Assembly: GCA_009377395.1 (NCBI GenBank)
Contig: WHUB01000025.1
Span: 1 to 48,116, forward strand
Direction of reading: 5' to 3'
DNA from: Actinophytocola sp.
Lineage (GTDB): Bacteria; Actinomycetota; Actinomycetes; Mycobacteriales; Pseudonocardiaceae
DNA length: 48,116 nucleotides
The position numbers were made by a program, and so were the translations under genes. Under the pieces are notes generated by a model. It was not told the DNA's origin and ran no database searches. It was given only the letters and a program-made list of their open reading frames with translations. Below, one piece after another: positions 33,572-41,684 of the stretch (positions are counted from its first letter, which is position 1; the number at the start of each line of letters is the position of its first letter).

Positions 33572-34768
33572 GTGTCGAGCTGGACCATCCGCCTGCTGTC
33601 CACCGTCGTCGTGACCCTGCTCGGCGCCCTCCTGCTCACCCCGCTCGCCCACGCCAAGCCCGATCCCTGCAACCGTGTGCTGCCGCCACGCCCGGTCGAC
33701 TCCTCCGAGGTCCCCAAGCCCGGTGAGCCGTCCCCGGCGCCGCTGCCGGTCCCGGAGACGCCGCCCGGCGGCGAGCGGATGGGCGCCTGCGGGCTGGTGC
33801 TCCCGGCGGGTGTGCACCGCCCGAAGGGGAAGATCACGGCGAAGTCGTGGCTGCTCGCCGACCTGGACCGCGGCACCGTGTTCGCCGCGAGAGACCCGCA
33901 CGGCAGACAGCGACCCGCCTCGCTGATCAAGGTGCTGCTCGCGCTGGCCGTGATGGACAAGCTCGACTTCGACGACGCCATCACCGCGTCCCGCGCCGAC
34001 GCGCACCAGGAGTGCAGCTGCGTCGGCATCGTGCGGGGCGAGCGCTACCCGGTCCACGACCTGTTCACCGCCATGCTGCTCGCCTCGGGCAACGACGTCG
34101 CGCACGCCTTCGGCTCCAAACTCGGCGGCACCGGAACCGCGCTGGCCACGATGAACCGGATCGCCGCGGACCTCGGCGCGGTGGACACCCGCGCGGCGAC
34201 GACGTCCGGTCTCGACGGTCCCGGCATGTCGACGTCCGCCTACGACCTCGCGCTGATCTTCCGCGCCGCCATGGCGCAGCCGCGCTTCGCCAAGGCGGTC
34301 GTCACGAAGCGAATGCGGTTCACGACCCGGGAGGGCAAGCGGCCGATCACCCTCTACAACGACAACGACCTGCTGTACGACTACCCCGGCTTCCTCGGCG
34401 GCAAGACCGGCTACACCGACGACGCCCGGCACACCTACCTCGGTGCGGCCGAGCGCGGCGGCCGACGCATCGCGGTGGTGATGCTGCGGGCGGAGCAACG
34501 CCCGACGCTGGTGAGCGCGCAGGCGGCCAGCCTGCTGAACTACGGCTTCCGGCTGGCGCACCGGGGCGCCGAACCGGTCGGCACGCTGGTCGAGCCGAAG
34601 CGGGCGGTCACCCCCATCGCCGGCGCGCGGACCGTCGAATACGACGGCGACGATGCCGGGCCAACGGCAGCGGAAGGCACCAGCGCGGCCCGGGAGGTCG
34701 TCGTGCTGGTCATCGTCGCGCTCGCGCTGACCACGACGATCGTGCTGCACCGCAAGACGCGGCGCTGA
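33572..34768 (+). CDS. D-alanyl-D-alanine carboxypeptidase (PBP5-type, S11)
   Basis: A protein of 398 residues. The signal peptide is cleaved after AHA (about 28), then comes a Pro-rich stretch and the penicillin-binding domain. The active site is Ser117 in SLIK (117-120), SGN at 172-174 and KTG at 278-280. A C-terminal helix (VVVLVIVALALTTTIVL, about 373-390) followed by RKTRR anchors it on the outer face. It trims the terminal D-Ala of peptidoglycan stem peptides. The GTG start is fixed by the -10 box 7 nt upstream. It converges with the YihY gene with no gap. Confidence 0.94.
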   Translation: MSSWTIRLLSTVVVTLLGALLLTPLAHAKPDPCNRVLPPRPVDSSEVPKPGEPSPAPLPVPETPPGGERMGACGLVLPAGVHRPKGKITAKSWLLADLDRGTVFAARDPHGRQRPASLIKVLLALAVMDKLDFDDAITASRADAHQECSCVGIVRGERYPVHDLFTAMLLASGNDVAHAFGSKLGGTGTALATMNRIAADLGAVDTRAATTSGLDGPGMSTSAYDLALIFRAAMAQPRFAKAVVTKRMRFTTREGKRPITLYNDNDLLYDYPGFLGGKTGYTDDARHTYLGAAERGGRRIAVVMLRAEQRPTLVSAQAASLLNYGFRLAHRGAEPVGTLVEPKRAVTPIAGARTVEYDGDDAGPTAAEGTSAAREVVVLVIVALALTTTIVLHRKTRR

Positions 34769-34775
34769 TCAGCGC
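34762..34775. repeat. 14-bp palindrome spanning two convergent stop codons
   Basis: GCGCTGATCAGCGC is a perfect palindrome whose centre, TGATCA, is the TGA of the carboxypeptidase on one strand and the TGA of the YihY gene on the other. It may help terminate both transcripts. Confidence 0.6.
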
Positions 34776-35800
34776 TGCCTGCGTCGCCAGGTCAGTCCGG
34801 CCCCGAGCAGCCCGCCGAGACCCAGCAGACCGGCCGTGCTGGCCGGGCTCGGCCCGCGCCGGACATGGATGTTCGGCCGGATCGTCACCGGGACCGGCGG
34901 CGCGATCACGCCCGACTGGTTCTCCTTCGCCGTCGCCGTCCACGCGGTCACGAACAGCAGGAACCGCGAGACCAGGTTCGCGAACACCAGCAGGCCGAGC
35001 ACCGGGCCGAACACCGCGAACGCCGGGTTGTCCGAGACCCCGGCAAGGTAGTACGTCGCCACCTGTTGCAGCAGCACGAAACCGATCGACGCGATCGCCG
35101 CGCCCTTGATCGCGCTGCGGGTCGCCACCTTCTCCCGCGGCAGTCGGGAGATCACCCAGAGGAACACCAGCATGTTGGCCAGCAGCGACAGCAGGATCGT
35201 CGCGACGCGCAGCAACGTTGTCCACGGCTGCCCCTCCAGGCCGGCGAGTTCGAGCAACGCGCTGCCGACCCCACCGCCGACCGCCATCAGCGCGAACGAC
35301 ACCAGCAGCGCGGTGCCGAGACCGACCAGCGCGGCGAGATCCTTGAGCGTCTTGGTCACGATCGGGATCTGCTGCTTCTCCTGCCCCCACTGCGCGGTGA
35401 GCGCGTCGCGCAGGTTGCTCATCCAGCCGATGCCCGCGTACAGCGCAATCGCGAGACCGACGATCCCCAGGCCGCCCGCCGACTGGGTCGCCGTATCGAT
35501 GATGTTGTTGACGATGTCGTTCAGGCCGGGCGGCACCGAGCGGTCGATTCCCTCGCTGATCTGGTTGATCACCAGCTGGTTGCGCCCGATCACCACCCCG
35601 ATGATCCCGAACGCCACCATCAGGATGGGGATCACCGACAGCACGCTGAAGTAGGTGATCGCGGCCGCGTAGTGGTCGCCGTAGCGCTCGTTGAACGCGT
35701 CGTTGGCGCGGAGGACGTGATCGAGCGCCGGGTACCTCCGGCGCAGCCGAGGCAGCAGTTTGTCCTTTTTGGTCTCGTGCTCAGCTTCCTTGGTCGCCAC
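34769..35800 (-). CDS. YihY/BrkB-family inner membrane protein
   Basis: A protein of 343 residues with six membrane segments. Family motifs are AAAITYFSVLSVIPILMVAFG, LYAGIGWMSNLRDALTAQWG and YYLAGVSDNPAFAVFGPVLGLL. An additional hydrophobic glycine-rich tail ends in WRRRQR. Function of the family is unsettled; despite an old label it is not RNase BN. The start is GTG at 35800, with TAACGT 8 nt upstream and no ribosome site. Confidence 0.9.
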   Translation of the reverse strand: MATKEAEHETKKDKLLPRLRRRYPALDHVLRANDAFNERYGDHYAAAITYFSVLSVIPILMVAFGIIGVVIGRNQLVINQISEGIDRSVPPGLNDIVNNIIDTATQSAGGLGIVGLAIALYAGIGWMSNLRDALTAQWGQEKQQIPIVTKTLKDLAALVGLGTALLVSFALMAVGGGVGSALLELAGLEGQPWTTLLRVATILLSLLANMLVFLWVISRLPREKVATRSAIKGAAIASIGFVLLQQVATYYLAGVSDNPAFAVFGPVLGLLVFANLVSRFLLFVTAWTATAKENQSGVIAPPVPVTIRPNIHVRRGPSPASTAGLLGLGGLLGAGLTWRRRQR

Positions 35801-35808
35801 GGGCCATC

Positions 35809-35814
35809 ACGTTA
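35809..35814 (-). promoter_or_regulatory. Possible -10 box TAACGT of the YihY gene
   Basis: TAACGT on the minus strand is 8 nt before the GTG at 35800. It overlaps the 3' end of fbiC, so read-through from fbiC is also possible. Confidence 0.35.
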
Positions 35815-38355
35815 GCTCCTCACCTCGCTCCCCGCCGGGCATGCCGCGCCGACGTCACCGTAGGTGGTGGTGCGCTGCCGTGCGGGCCTTCCCGCCAGCT
35901 CGGCGAGGTGCTCCAGCTCGGCCACGCTGCGCGACGAGCCGTGCTCCGAACCGGCCATCCGCGAGATCGTCTCCTCCATCAGCGTGCCACCGACGTCGTT
36001 GGCCCCGCCGCGCAGCACCTGCGCGGTGCCGGTGTCGCCCAGCTTGACCCAGGAGCACTGGATGTTGCCGATCCGTCCGTGCAGTGCGAGCCGCGCGAAC
36101 GCGTGCACCGCGCGGTTGTCGCGCATGACCGGGCCGGGCCGCGCGACGCCCGCGAGGTAGATCGGCGCGTTGTGGTGCACGAACGGCAGTCCGACGAACT
36201 CGGTGAAGCCACCGGTCTCGTCTTGCACCCCGGCGAGCACGCGCAGGTGACCGAGCCAGTGTCTCGGGTTGTCGACGTGGCCGTACATCATGGTGCTGCT
36301 CGACGGGATGCCGAGCCGGTGCGCCGTCGACACGACGTCCACCCAGGTCGCGGCGGGCAGCTTGCCCTTGGTCAGCACCCACCGGACGTCGTCGTCGAGG
36401 ATCTCGGCCGCCGTGCCGGGGATGCTGTCGAGCCCGGCGTCGCGCAGCTCGGTCAGCCACTCGGCGACGCTGACGCCCGCCTTCGACGCGGCGGAGACGA
36501 TCTCCATCGGCGAGAACGCATGGACGTGCATGCCCGGCACCGCCGCCTTGATGGCGCGCACGATGTCGGCGTAGTAGCCGACCGGCAGCTTCGGGTCGAT
36601 GCCGCCCTGCATGCACACCTCGGTCGCCCCTGCCGCCGCCGCCTCGGCGGCGCGCGCCGCGACGTCCTCAGTGGACAGCCGGTAGGCGTCGGCGTCGCGT
36701 TCCCGCTGCGCGAAGGCGCAGAACCGGCAGCCGACATAGCAGACGTTGGAGAAGTTGATGTTGCGGTTGACGACGTAGGTGATGTCGTCGCCGACGACGT
36801 CGGCGCGCAACTCGTCGGCGAGCTTGGTGAGGGTGTCGAGGGTGTCGAGGGTGTCGTCGTCCGTGGTCAGCAGGGCCATGGCGGCGTCGGTGTTGGCCTC
36901 GTCCAGCAGTGCGGCCGGGTCGTCGGCCGCGAGCGCGAGCCCGGCGCGGACATCACTGTCCATTCTGGCCGGTGCTGCGGACGCGGTCAGGGAGTCCTTC
37001 AGCGCATCCCAGTCGCCGTAGACCGAGTCGAAGTCGCCTCGGCGATCGGTCGTGCGGCCGTCGGTGTCGATGGCGGCGTGCAGGTCGGCGCGGCCGGTGG
37101 TGTCGAACCCGCCGTCCGGCTCCTGCCATCCCCGCCCGACGACCGGCGCGGCGTCGTCGGCGAGACCGTCCGATGTGGCCAGTGCGCGCACGTGCTCGTG
37201 CAGCCGGACGTCGATCCATCGGTCGGCGTCCCGCACGTACCTCGGGTACACCGCGAGCCGTTCGGCCAGCTCGTACCCGGCGGCCGCGGTCCACTGCCGC
37301 AGCGCGTCGATCGCGGGCCACGGCCGTTCCGGGTTGACGTGGTCGGCCGTCACCGGCGACACGCCACCCCAGTCGTCGACTCCGGCGCGCAGCAGCAGCT
37401 CGTGCTCGTCGCCGAGCAGGTTGGGCGGCGCCTGCACGCTCACGCCGGGCGGCATGAGCAATCGGGCGACCGCGACGGTCGCGGCGAGGTCGGTCAGGTC
37501 GGCGTCCGGCGCCGAACGCATCGCGGTGTCCGGCTTCGCCCGGAAGTTCTGGACGATGATCTCCTGCACGTTGCGGTACTGCCGCGCGCGCTGCCGGATG
37601 GCGTGCAGCGACTCCGCCCGCTCGGTGCGGTTCTCGCCGATCCCGACCAGGATGCCGGTGGTGAACGGCACACCGACCCGGCCCGCGTCGTCGAGCACCC
37701 GCAGCCGCACTGCGGGCTCCTTGTCCGGGCTGCCGTAGTGCGGCCCGCCCGGCTCGGACCACAGCCGCTCGGCCGTCGTCTCGAGCATCATGCCCATGCT
37801 CGCCGCGACCGGCTTGAGCCGTTGCAGCTCCTCCCAGCTCAGCACGCCAGGGTTGAGATGCGGCAGCAGCCCGGTCTCCTCGAGCACGGCGATGGCACAG
37901 GCCCGCACGTAGTCCAGCGTGGACCCGTAGCCGCGCGCCTCGAGCCACTCCCGGGCCTGCGGCCAGCGCTCCTCCGGCCGGTCGCCGAGCGTGAACAGCG
38001 CCTCCTTGCACCCCGCGTCGGCACCGGCCCGCGCGATGTCGAGCACCTCGTCACGCTCGAGGAACGGCGCGTCCACCCTGCCGGGCACGGTGGCGAAGGT
38101 GCAGTAGTGACACCGGTCCCGGCACAGCCGGGTGAGCGGGATGAACACGCTGCCGCTGTAGGTGATGATCCCGGCGCGGCCCTGGTCGGCGAGATGCGCG
38201 TCACGGACCCGCGCGGCGGCGGCGAGCAGCCGGTCGAGCTGGTCGCCGCGCGCGTGCAGCAGCGTCGCCGCCTCGGTGACGTCGAGGGTGACGCCGTCCT
38301 CCGCCCGGCGCAGGGCCCTGCTGATCGCGGAACTCGACGGTGCTTGCTCAGTCAT
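35812..38355 (-). CDS. fbiC: FO synthase, fused CofG-CofH
   Basis: A protein of 847 residues, bifunctional radical-SAM enzyme that builds the deazaflavin FO of coenzyme F420 from tyrosine and a ribityl pyrimidine. The N-terminal (CofG-like) half has the cluster motif CRDRCHYC with Cys78, Cys82 and Cys85. The C-terminal (CofH-like) half has CYVGCRFC with Cys539, Cys543 and Cys546. The linker carries a micro-repeat (DTLDTLDTL) from a 9-bp DNA repeat near 36835. AGGAGG precedes the ATG. A 31-codon reading frame overlaps the start (ATGA) and may couple translation. It implies F420-dependent metabolism in this organism. Confidence 0.96.
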   Translation of the reverse strand: MTEQAPSSSAISRALRRAEDGVTLDVTEAATLLHARGDQLDRLLAAAARVRDAHLADQGRAGIITYSGSVFIPLTRLCRDRCHYCTFATVPGRVDAPFLERDEVLDIARAGADAGCKEALFTLGDRPEERWPQAREWLEARGYGSTLDYVRACAIAVLEETGLLPHLNPGVLSWEELQRLKPVAASMGMMLETTAERLWSEPGGPHYGSPDKEPAVRLRVLDDAGRVGVPFTTGILVGIGENRTERAESLHAIRQRARQYRNVQEIIVQNFRAKPDTAMRSAPDADLTDLAATVAVARLLMPPGVSVQAPPNLLGDEHELLLRAGVDDWGGVSPVTADHVNPERPWPAIDALRQWTAAAGYELAERLAVYPRYVRDADRWIDVRLHEHVRALATSDGLADDAAPVVGRGWQEPDGGFDTTGRADLHAAIDTDGRTTDRRGDFDSVYGDWDALKDSLTASAAPARMDSDVRAGLALAADDPAALLDEANTDAAMALLTTDDDTLDTLDTLTKLADELRADVVGDDITYVVNRNINFSNVCYVGCRFCAFAQRERDADAYRLSTEDVAARAAEAAAAGATEVCMQGGIDPKLPVGYYADIVRAIKAAVPGMHVHAFSPMEIVSAASKAGVSVAEWLTELRDAGLDSIPGTAAEILDDDVRWVLTKGKLPAATWVDVVSTAHRLGIPSSSTMMYGHVDNPRHWLGHLRVLAGVQDETGGFTEFVGLPFVHHNAPIYLAGVARPGPVMRDNRAVHAFARLALHGRIGNIQCSWVKLGDTGTAQVLRGGANDVGGTLMEETISRMAGSEHGSSRSVAELEHLAELAGRPARQRTTTYGDVGAACPAGSEVRS

Positions 38356-38447
38356 GCGGCCTCCTGATCGCGCGCGGCACGCCGCGCCGTTGACGTGGCG
38401 TCGGCCAGCATGGCGTCCGATGATTCGGACCTGCACGCAGTCCTCAT
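38352..38447 (-). CDS. Possible 31-codon leader ORF coupled to fbiC
   Basis: The frame [20 protein letters not shown]... of 31 codons ends in a TGA that overlaps the fbiC ATG as ATGA. TAGGCT lies 7 nt upstream of its ATG, matching the leaderless pattern of this region. The fbiC ribosome site AGGAGG lies within its last codons. It may be a true small protein or a leader that tunes fbiC translation. There is no homology evidence. Confidence 0.45.
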   Translation of the reverse strand: MRTACRSESSDAMLADATSTARRAARDQEAA

Positions 38448-38454
38448 GGCGGCG

Positions 38455-38460
38455 AGCCTA
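38455..38460 (-). promoter_or_regulatory. -10 box TAGGCT before the fbiC leader frame
   Basis: TAGGCT on the minus strand ends 7 nt before the ATG at 38447. It is probably the fbiC promoter. Confidence 0.45.
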
Positions 38461-38490
38461 CGGCGGCACGCCGACGGCTCGCCAGGAGTC

Positions 38491-38874
38491 TCAGGCGGCG
38501 TGGGAGCTTTCCACGCGGGCGCTTTCGGCCGCGGACGCGCCGGACTGGGCGGGAACCGAGGCAGGCTCCCGGGAGTCGGCGACCCGCTCGGCCCTGACCT
38601 CGGCCGCACGCTCGGCGGCATCCTGACGCGCGGCGACCGACTCGGCGAGCGCCTGCCGGCGACGGCGGGCGGTTCCGGCGATCATGCCGACGACGCCTAC
38701 GCCGACCGCGACGACGCCGACGGGTCCGAGCAGCCCGAACGAGGTGGCGCTCGGCGCGGCGATCGCCTGACCGGTCCCGGCGAAGGCGGCGCCACTCATC
38801 GAGACCAGACCCGCCGCGACCGCGAGTGCCGTCGTCGCGACGCGGGCCACCGTTGTGGTGATCAGCTCCCGCAC
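38491..38874 (-). CDS. Small exported or membrane protein, unknown
   Basis: A protein of 127 residues. An N-terminal signal-like helix (VARVATTALAVAAGLVSMSG, possible cleavage after AFA) is followed by a second hydrophobic segment (LLGPVGVVAVGVGVVGMIAG), an Arg-rich stop-transfer (ARRRR) and a charged helical tail (AARQDAAERAAEVRAERVAD). So the N-terminal part faces outward and the tail is in the cytoplasm. GTG at 38874 is chosen because GGAGG lies 8 nt upstream. No family is recognised. Confidence 0.65.
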   Translation of the reverse strand: MRELITTTVARVATTALAVAAGLVSMSGAAFAGTGQAIAAPSATSFGLLGPVGVVAVGVGVVGMIAGTARRRRQALAESVAARQDAAERAAEVRAERVADSREPASVPAQSGASAAESARVESSHAA

Positions 38875-39213
38875 GTTGCGCACCTCCAACGTCTCGGCGC
38901 AGCCCGATCGTGTGACCAGGGGCGCCGGGTACGACATTCGATAACTACTGAGCGTGTCAGGGTCGAGGCCATCTGGATGACTTGGCCGCAGAGGCTATCG
39001 AAACGTCGCGAGGCGACGTGCACGGGGGTGACCGTCGGCACAGCCACCGCAATCGGTGTGTCGACATATCGACCCTGATCGGATGACCGGTGATCGTTCT
39101 CACCTATCCGCGGCGACACGGGGACACTACCGTCGGCCACGCGCCCCATGCGCCACACTTTCCCTCGCGCTGCTCGCGCGACCCACGAACGCCCCACTGC
39201 AACGGAGGACCTG
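38875..39213. other. Intergenic 339 bp without a convincing gene
   Basis: Between divergent genes. It holds one clear inverted repeat, ACGTCGC-GAG-GCGACGT (39003-39019), which may be an operator. Short AT-richer patches (TTCGATAACTACTGAG near 38937 and TCGACATATCGA near 39061) may be promoter parts. No RNA gene or coding frame with good codon bias is seen. Confidence 0.6.
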
Positions 39214-39915
39214 TTGACGACACCCCTGCGCACGCCAGACCCGCTCAGCGCGGCCGTCGAGCAGCTGCTCAACCCAGCCGCCGGCCACGACCTGTGGCAG
39301 GGACGCGGCACGATCGCCGTCGTGCGCGGGTTCGACAAGGACAGCAGGAACTTCCACCGCACGGTGCTCGGCACGGCCGCGACGCACGGCTGGTCGGTGA
39401 CCGACGTCCCGGCGGCCCCCACCTTCGGCAGCATCCCCGGCCACACCGACGTGCGGCTGGTCGTCGCCGCCCGCGCCTCGCTACGCCCTGTCGCCGAGCG
39501 CTGCGCCGCCCACTGGGGCGCGCACGTGATCTGCCCCGAGACCGCGACCGACGGCGCGGACTGGCACGCGCGCCCGGCCGCCAGCCTGACCCTGACGTGC
39601 GACGGCGCCGGATCGGACAGCATCGCGTCGAGCCTGCACATCACCGGCCCGGTGCGCTACCAGGACGACGAGGGCACCGCGACCGCGACCACGCTCGTCG
39701 TCGAGCCATGCGAGACCGGCGCGCTGGTGACGGCCGAGGGCAGCCACGGCGGCGCGCACACGCTGCGCATCACCGAGGGCAGCCTCCGCCTCTCGCTGGA
39801 GGAGGCGGCGCGGGCGACGCTCGACGGCCACCCGCAGCTGCTGCCGGAGGGCGACTACACCGTGACGCCGCGCCCGGCGGCGTTCAACCACCTCGTCGCC
39901 ACCGGCACGGCCTAA
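39214..39915 (+). CDS. Unrecognised soluble protein
   Basis: A protein of 233 residues with good codon bias and no signal or membrane segment. It starts with TTG at 39214, 5 nt after GGAGG. Features: GRGTIAVVRGFDKDSRNFHR near residue 30, an alternating beta-alpha pattern through LRLVVAARASLRPVAERCAA, then a beta-rich C-terminal half (LTLTCDGAGSDSIASSLHI, RLSLEEAARATLDGH). It does not match a family I can name. It converges on the small membrane protein, with stops overlapping by 4 bp. Confidence 0.7.
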   Translation: MTTPLRTPDPLSAAVEQLLNPAAGHDLWQGRGTIAVVRGFDKDSRNFHRTVLGTAATHGWSVTDVPAAPTFGSIPGHTDVRLVVAARASLRPVAERCAAHWGAHVICPETATDGADWHARPAASLTLTCDGAGSDSIASSLHITGPVRYQDDEGTATATTLVVEPCETGALVTAEGSHGGAHTLRITEGSLRLSLEEAARATLDGHPQLLPEGDYTVTPRPAAFNHLVATGTA

Positions 39916-40178
39916 CCGGCCGCGGAGTCGTCACCCTGTTGCTGACGGTGGTTTCGCTCGCCGAGCCAGCGCAGGAACTCGGGATCGTCGTCGGGCGCTA
40001 GCACGCGAGCCGTGGCGTGATCGGCTACGGGCGTATGCGCCCACGTCCGTAACCATGCTCGCTGCGAGGCGCCCGACATCGCCAGCACCGCCGCGCCGAT
40101 CACCGCCGCGACGATGAGCAGGGCGTTGCCGGACAGCATCGCCACGAGGACAACGAAGATCGCCACGGTCAGTCGCAT
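39912..40178 (-). CDS. Small membrane protein, unknown
   Basis: A protein of 88 residues. One or two hydrophobic helices (LTVAIFVVLVAMLSGNALLI and VAAVIGAAVLAMSG) are followed by a polar tail ending DPEFLRWLGERNHRQQQ. The ATG at 40178 has GGGAG upstream. No family is recognised. Confidence 0.6.
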   Translation of the reverse strand: MRLTVAIFVVLVAMLSGNALLIVAAVIGAAVLAMSGASQRAWLRTWAHTPVADHATARVLAPDDDPEFLRWLGERNHRQQQGDDSAAG

Positions 40179-40238
40179 TGCGGGCTCCCTTCCCACGTCG
40201 AACCCGGCGGGCACCTATTCGACCACCCGTGCCGTGCA

Positions 40239-40269
40239 AGTTCAAACAACAGTTCAACTGGTTTGTTTG
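40239..40269. promoter_or_regulatory. AT-richer element with direct and inverted repeats
   Basis: AGTTCAA occurs at 40239-40245 and 40251-40257 on a 12-bp period. CAAACAA (40243-) and TTGTTTG (40263-40269) form an inverted pair. The stretch stands out in base composition from its surroundings and lies between divergent genes at 40178 and 40410. It is a plausible regulator site. Confidence 0.45.
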
Positions 40270-40409
40270 CCGAACCGTTACCGGAGTCGGGCGGCGCTGG
40301 AGCTGACGTCTCCCGCCCGAAACGTGCCAATTCGTACCGTGCCGCACCTTGTGACACATGTCACTCGTTGTACCGGTCAATAGACACTTTTCTCCCGGGG
40401 AGGTCGGCC

Positions 40410-40580
40410 ATGACACCCGACGATCTCGCTGTCACCGTGATCGACGACTGCTGCGCCGAATGCGCCCAGCCGCTCGATCAGAGCCCGTCCTGGTCCAGGT
40501 CAACCGCCGACGAGCTGTTCTGCGCCGAGTGCGCCGATCTGATCGACCCCGCTTTTGAGCATCACCAGCCGGCCGCGTAG
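40410..40580 (+). CDS. Mini zinc-ribbon-like protein
   Basis: A protein of 56 residues with two CxxC pairs, CCAEC near residue 15 and FCAEC near 38, spaced like a small zinc ribbon. An acidic N-terminus precedes them. GGGGAGG lies 6 nt before the ATG, so the start is well supported. Family unknown. It may bind nucleic acid or a protein partner encoded nearby. Confidence 0.65.
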   Translation: MTPDDLAVTVIDDCCAECAQPLDQSPSWSRSTADELFCAECADLIDPAFEHHQPAA

Positions 40581-40673
40581 CCCGCTCCGCCTGCCTGGCC
40601 ATCCGACCGCACACGCCTCACGCTGCCCGCGCGCCGCGTTACCACATTGATTCCGTGTCGGGTCTCCCCTTGG

Positions 40674-40713
40674 CCGAAACCGAATGATACAGTGATTTCA
40701 GTTACCGAAACCG
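40674..40713. promoter_or_regulatory. Paired CCGAAACCG sites upstream of the 40735 gene
   Basis: CCGAAACCG occurs at 40674-40682 and 40705-40713, 31 bp apart or about three helical turns. GATACA lies between. The pair directly precedes the ribosome site of the next gene and looks like a two-site operator. Confidence 0.5.
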
Positions 40714-40734
40714 TTCGCGTGGAGGTCGGTGGAC

Positions 40735-41628
40735 ATGCTCGGGAAGAACTTCACCACAGGTCTGACCTACCGAGATGAGAGCCGCTGGGTACGCGTCAAG
40801 TCCCGCGGCCCCGTGATCACCAAGGGCGTCGAATGGCCGACCATACGGCTGACCGTCGACGACAACGGGACGATCCGGCGGACCAAGGTGTACGCCAACC
40901 GCGACTACGAGACACGCCCCGTGACCGCCACGAAGCATCCGCGGCGCGAGTGGATCGTGCCGTCGATGTCACGGCTGCAGCAGCAACAGCTCGTGGCTCT
41001 CGCCAACACCATCGACCTGCGAACCCCCAGCTCACAACCCATTGAGCCGGTACGGAACTATCCGCAGGCACCGACGAAACCACGCCGCAGGAAGGCGCGG
41101 CCCGCCGCGCTCTCCGGCCGCGCGACGAGCCCGGTGCGGGTGTCACGGTCACGCTCCGCGACGGCGACCGCCCGCTCGATCACGTCACGAGAGTTCCCCG
41201 CGATCGTCGCCGTGCCGGAGAACGAGTACTGTGACGAGGCGTGCTACTGGCTGCCGCCGAACACCCATCACGTCACCGCGGGCCAGTACGCCATCCTCGA
41301 CGCGCTGTCCGAACTACTGTGGGTCGACGCTCCCGCGGCGGCCTGGCGAGACCGGGAGCTGATCGAACACGATGCGCCAATCGGACTCACCGGGACCGAA
41401 CTGACGGCTGCGGTTCAGCAAGTGGAACAACCGACCCCGCGACAGGTGCGCTCGCTCGAACGCATCATCGGACATCTGATCGAGCGCGGTCTCATTGAGC
41501 GAACCAGCACGCACCATTACCGGCTGCGCGGCTGGGAGTGCCTGCACACCAAGCGCAGAACCACCCGGCGCGCGATCGAGCGCGGCGGCGGCCGGGCGAT
41601 GTACGCCTACGTGCGGCACAGCGCGTAA
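40735..41628 (+). CDS. Unrecognised basic protein with a possible C-terminal winged helix
   Basis: A protein of 297 residues. The N-terminal domain (1-95) begins MLGKNFTTGLTYRDESRWVR. A very basic Pro/Arg/Ser linker (about 105-150, with KPRRRKARP) follows. The C-terminal domain has YCDEACYWLPPNTHHVTAGQ, then helices and QVRSLERIIGHLIERGLIER, which resembles a winged-helix recognition unit. A DNA-binding role is likely from charge and pattern, but no family is recognised. The ATG at 40735 lies 9 nt after GGAGG; a GTG at 40729 is possible. It stops 56 bp before senA. Confidence 0.7.
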   Translation: MLGKNFTTGLTYRDESRWVRVKSRGPVITKGVEWPTIRLTVDDNGTIRRTKVYANRDYETRPVTATKHPRREWIVPSMSRLQQQQLVALANTIDLRTPSSQPIEPVRNYPQAPTKPRRRKARPAALSGRATSPVRVSRSRSATATARSITSREFPAIVAVPENEYCDEACYWLPPNTHHVTAGQYAILDALSELLWVDAPAAAWRDRELIEHDAPIGLTGTELTAAVQQVEQPTPRQVRSLERIIGHLIERGLIERTSTHHYRLRGWECLHTKRRTTRRAIERGGGRAMYAYVRHSA

Positions 41629-41671
41629 ATCCAACGCGGCAAACGGGGACGACACTGTCGGGGCAGGCCCC

Positions 41672-41677
41672 TATGCT
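41672..41677 (+). promoter_or_regulatory. -10 box TATGCT of leaderless senA
   Basis: TATGCT ends 7 nt before the GTG at 41685, the same geometry as other leaderless genes here. An upstream ATG at 41673 lies inside this box and is less likely to be the start. ACGACA about 17 bp upstream may be the -35. Confidence 0.5.
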
Positions 41678-41684
41678 GCTTCAC

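Noticed and set aside
39148-39915. ATG at 39148 as start of the 233-residue protein
   Set aside because: The extra 22 residues lack a ribosome site; TTG at 39214 follows GGAGG at proper spacing.
40239-40269. Attachment site or integration scar
   Set aside because: No tRNA gene, integrase or second copy is seen; a regulator site is simpler.
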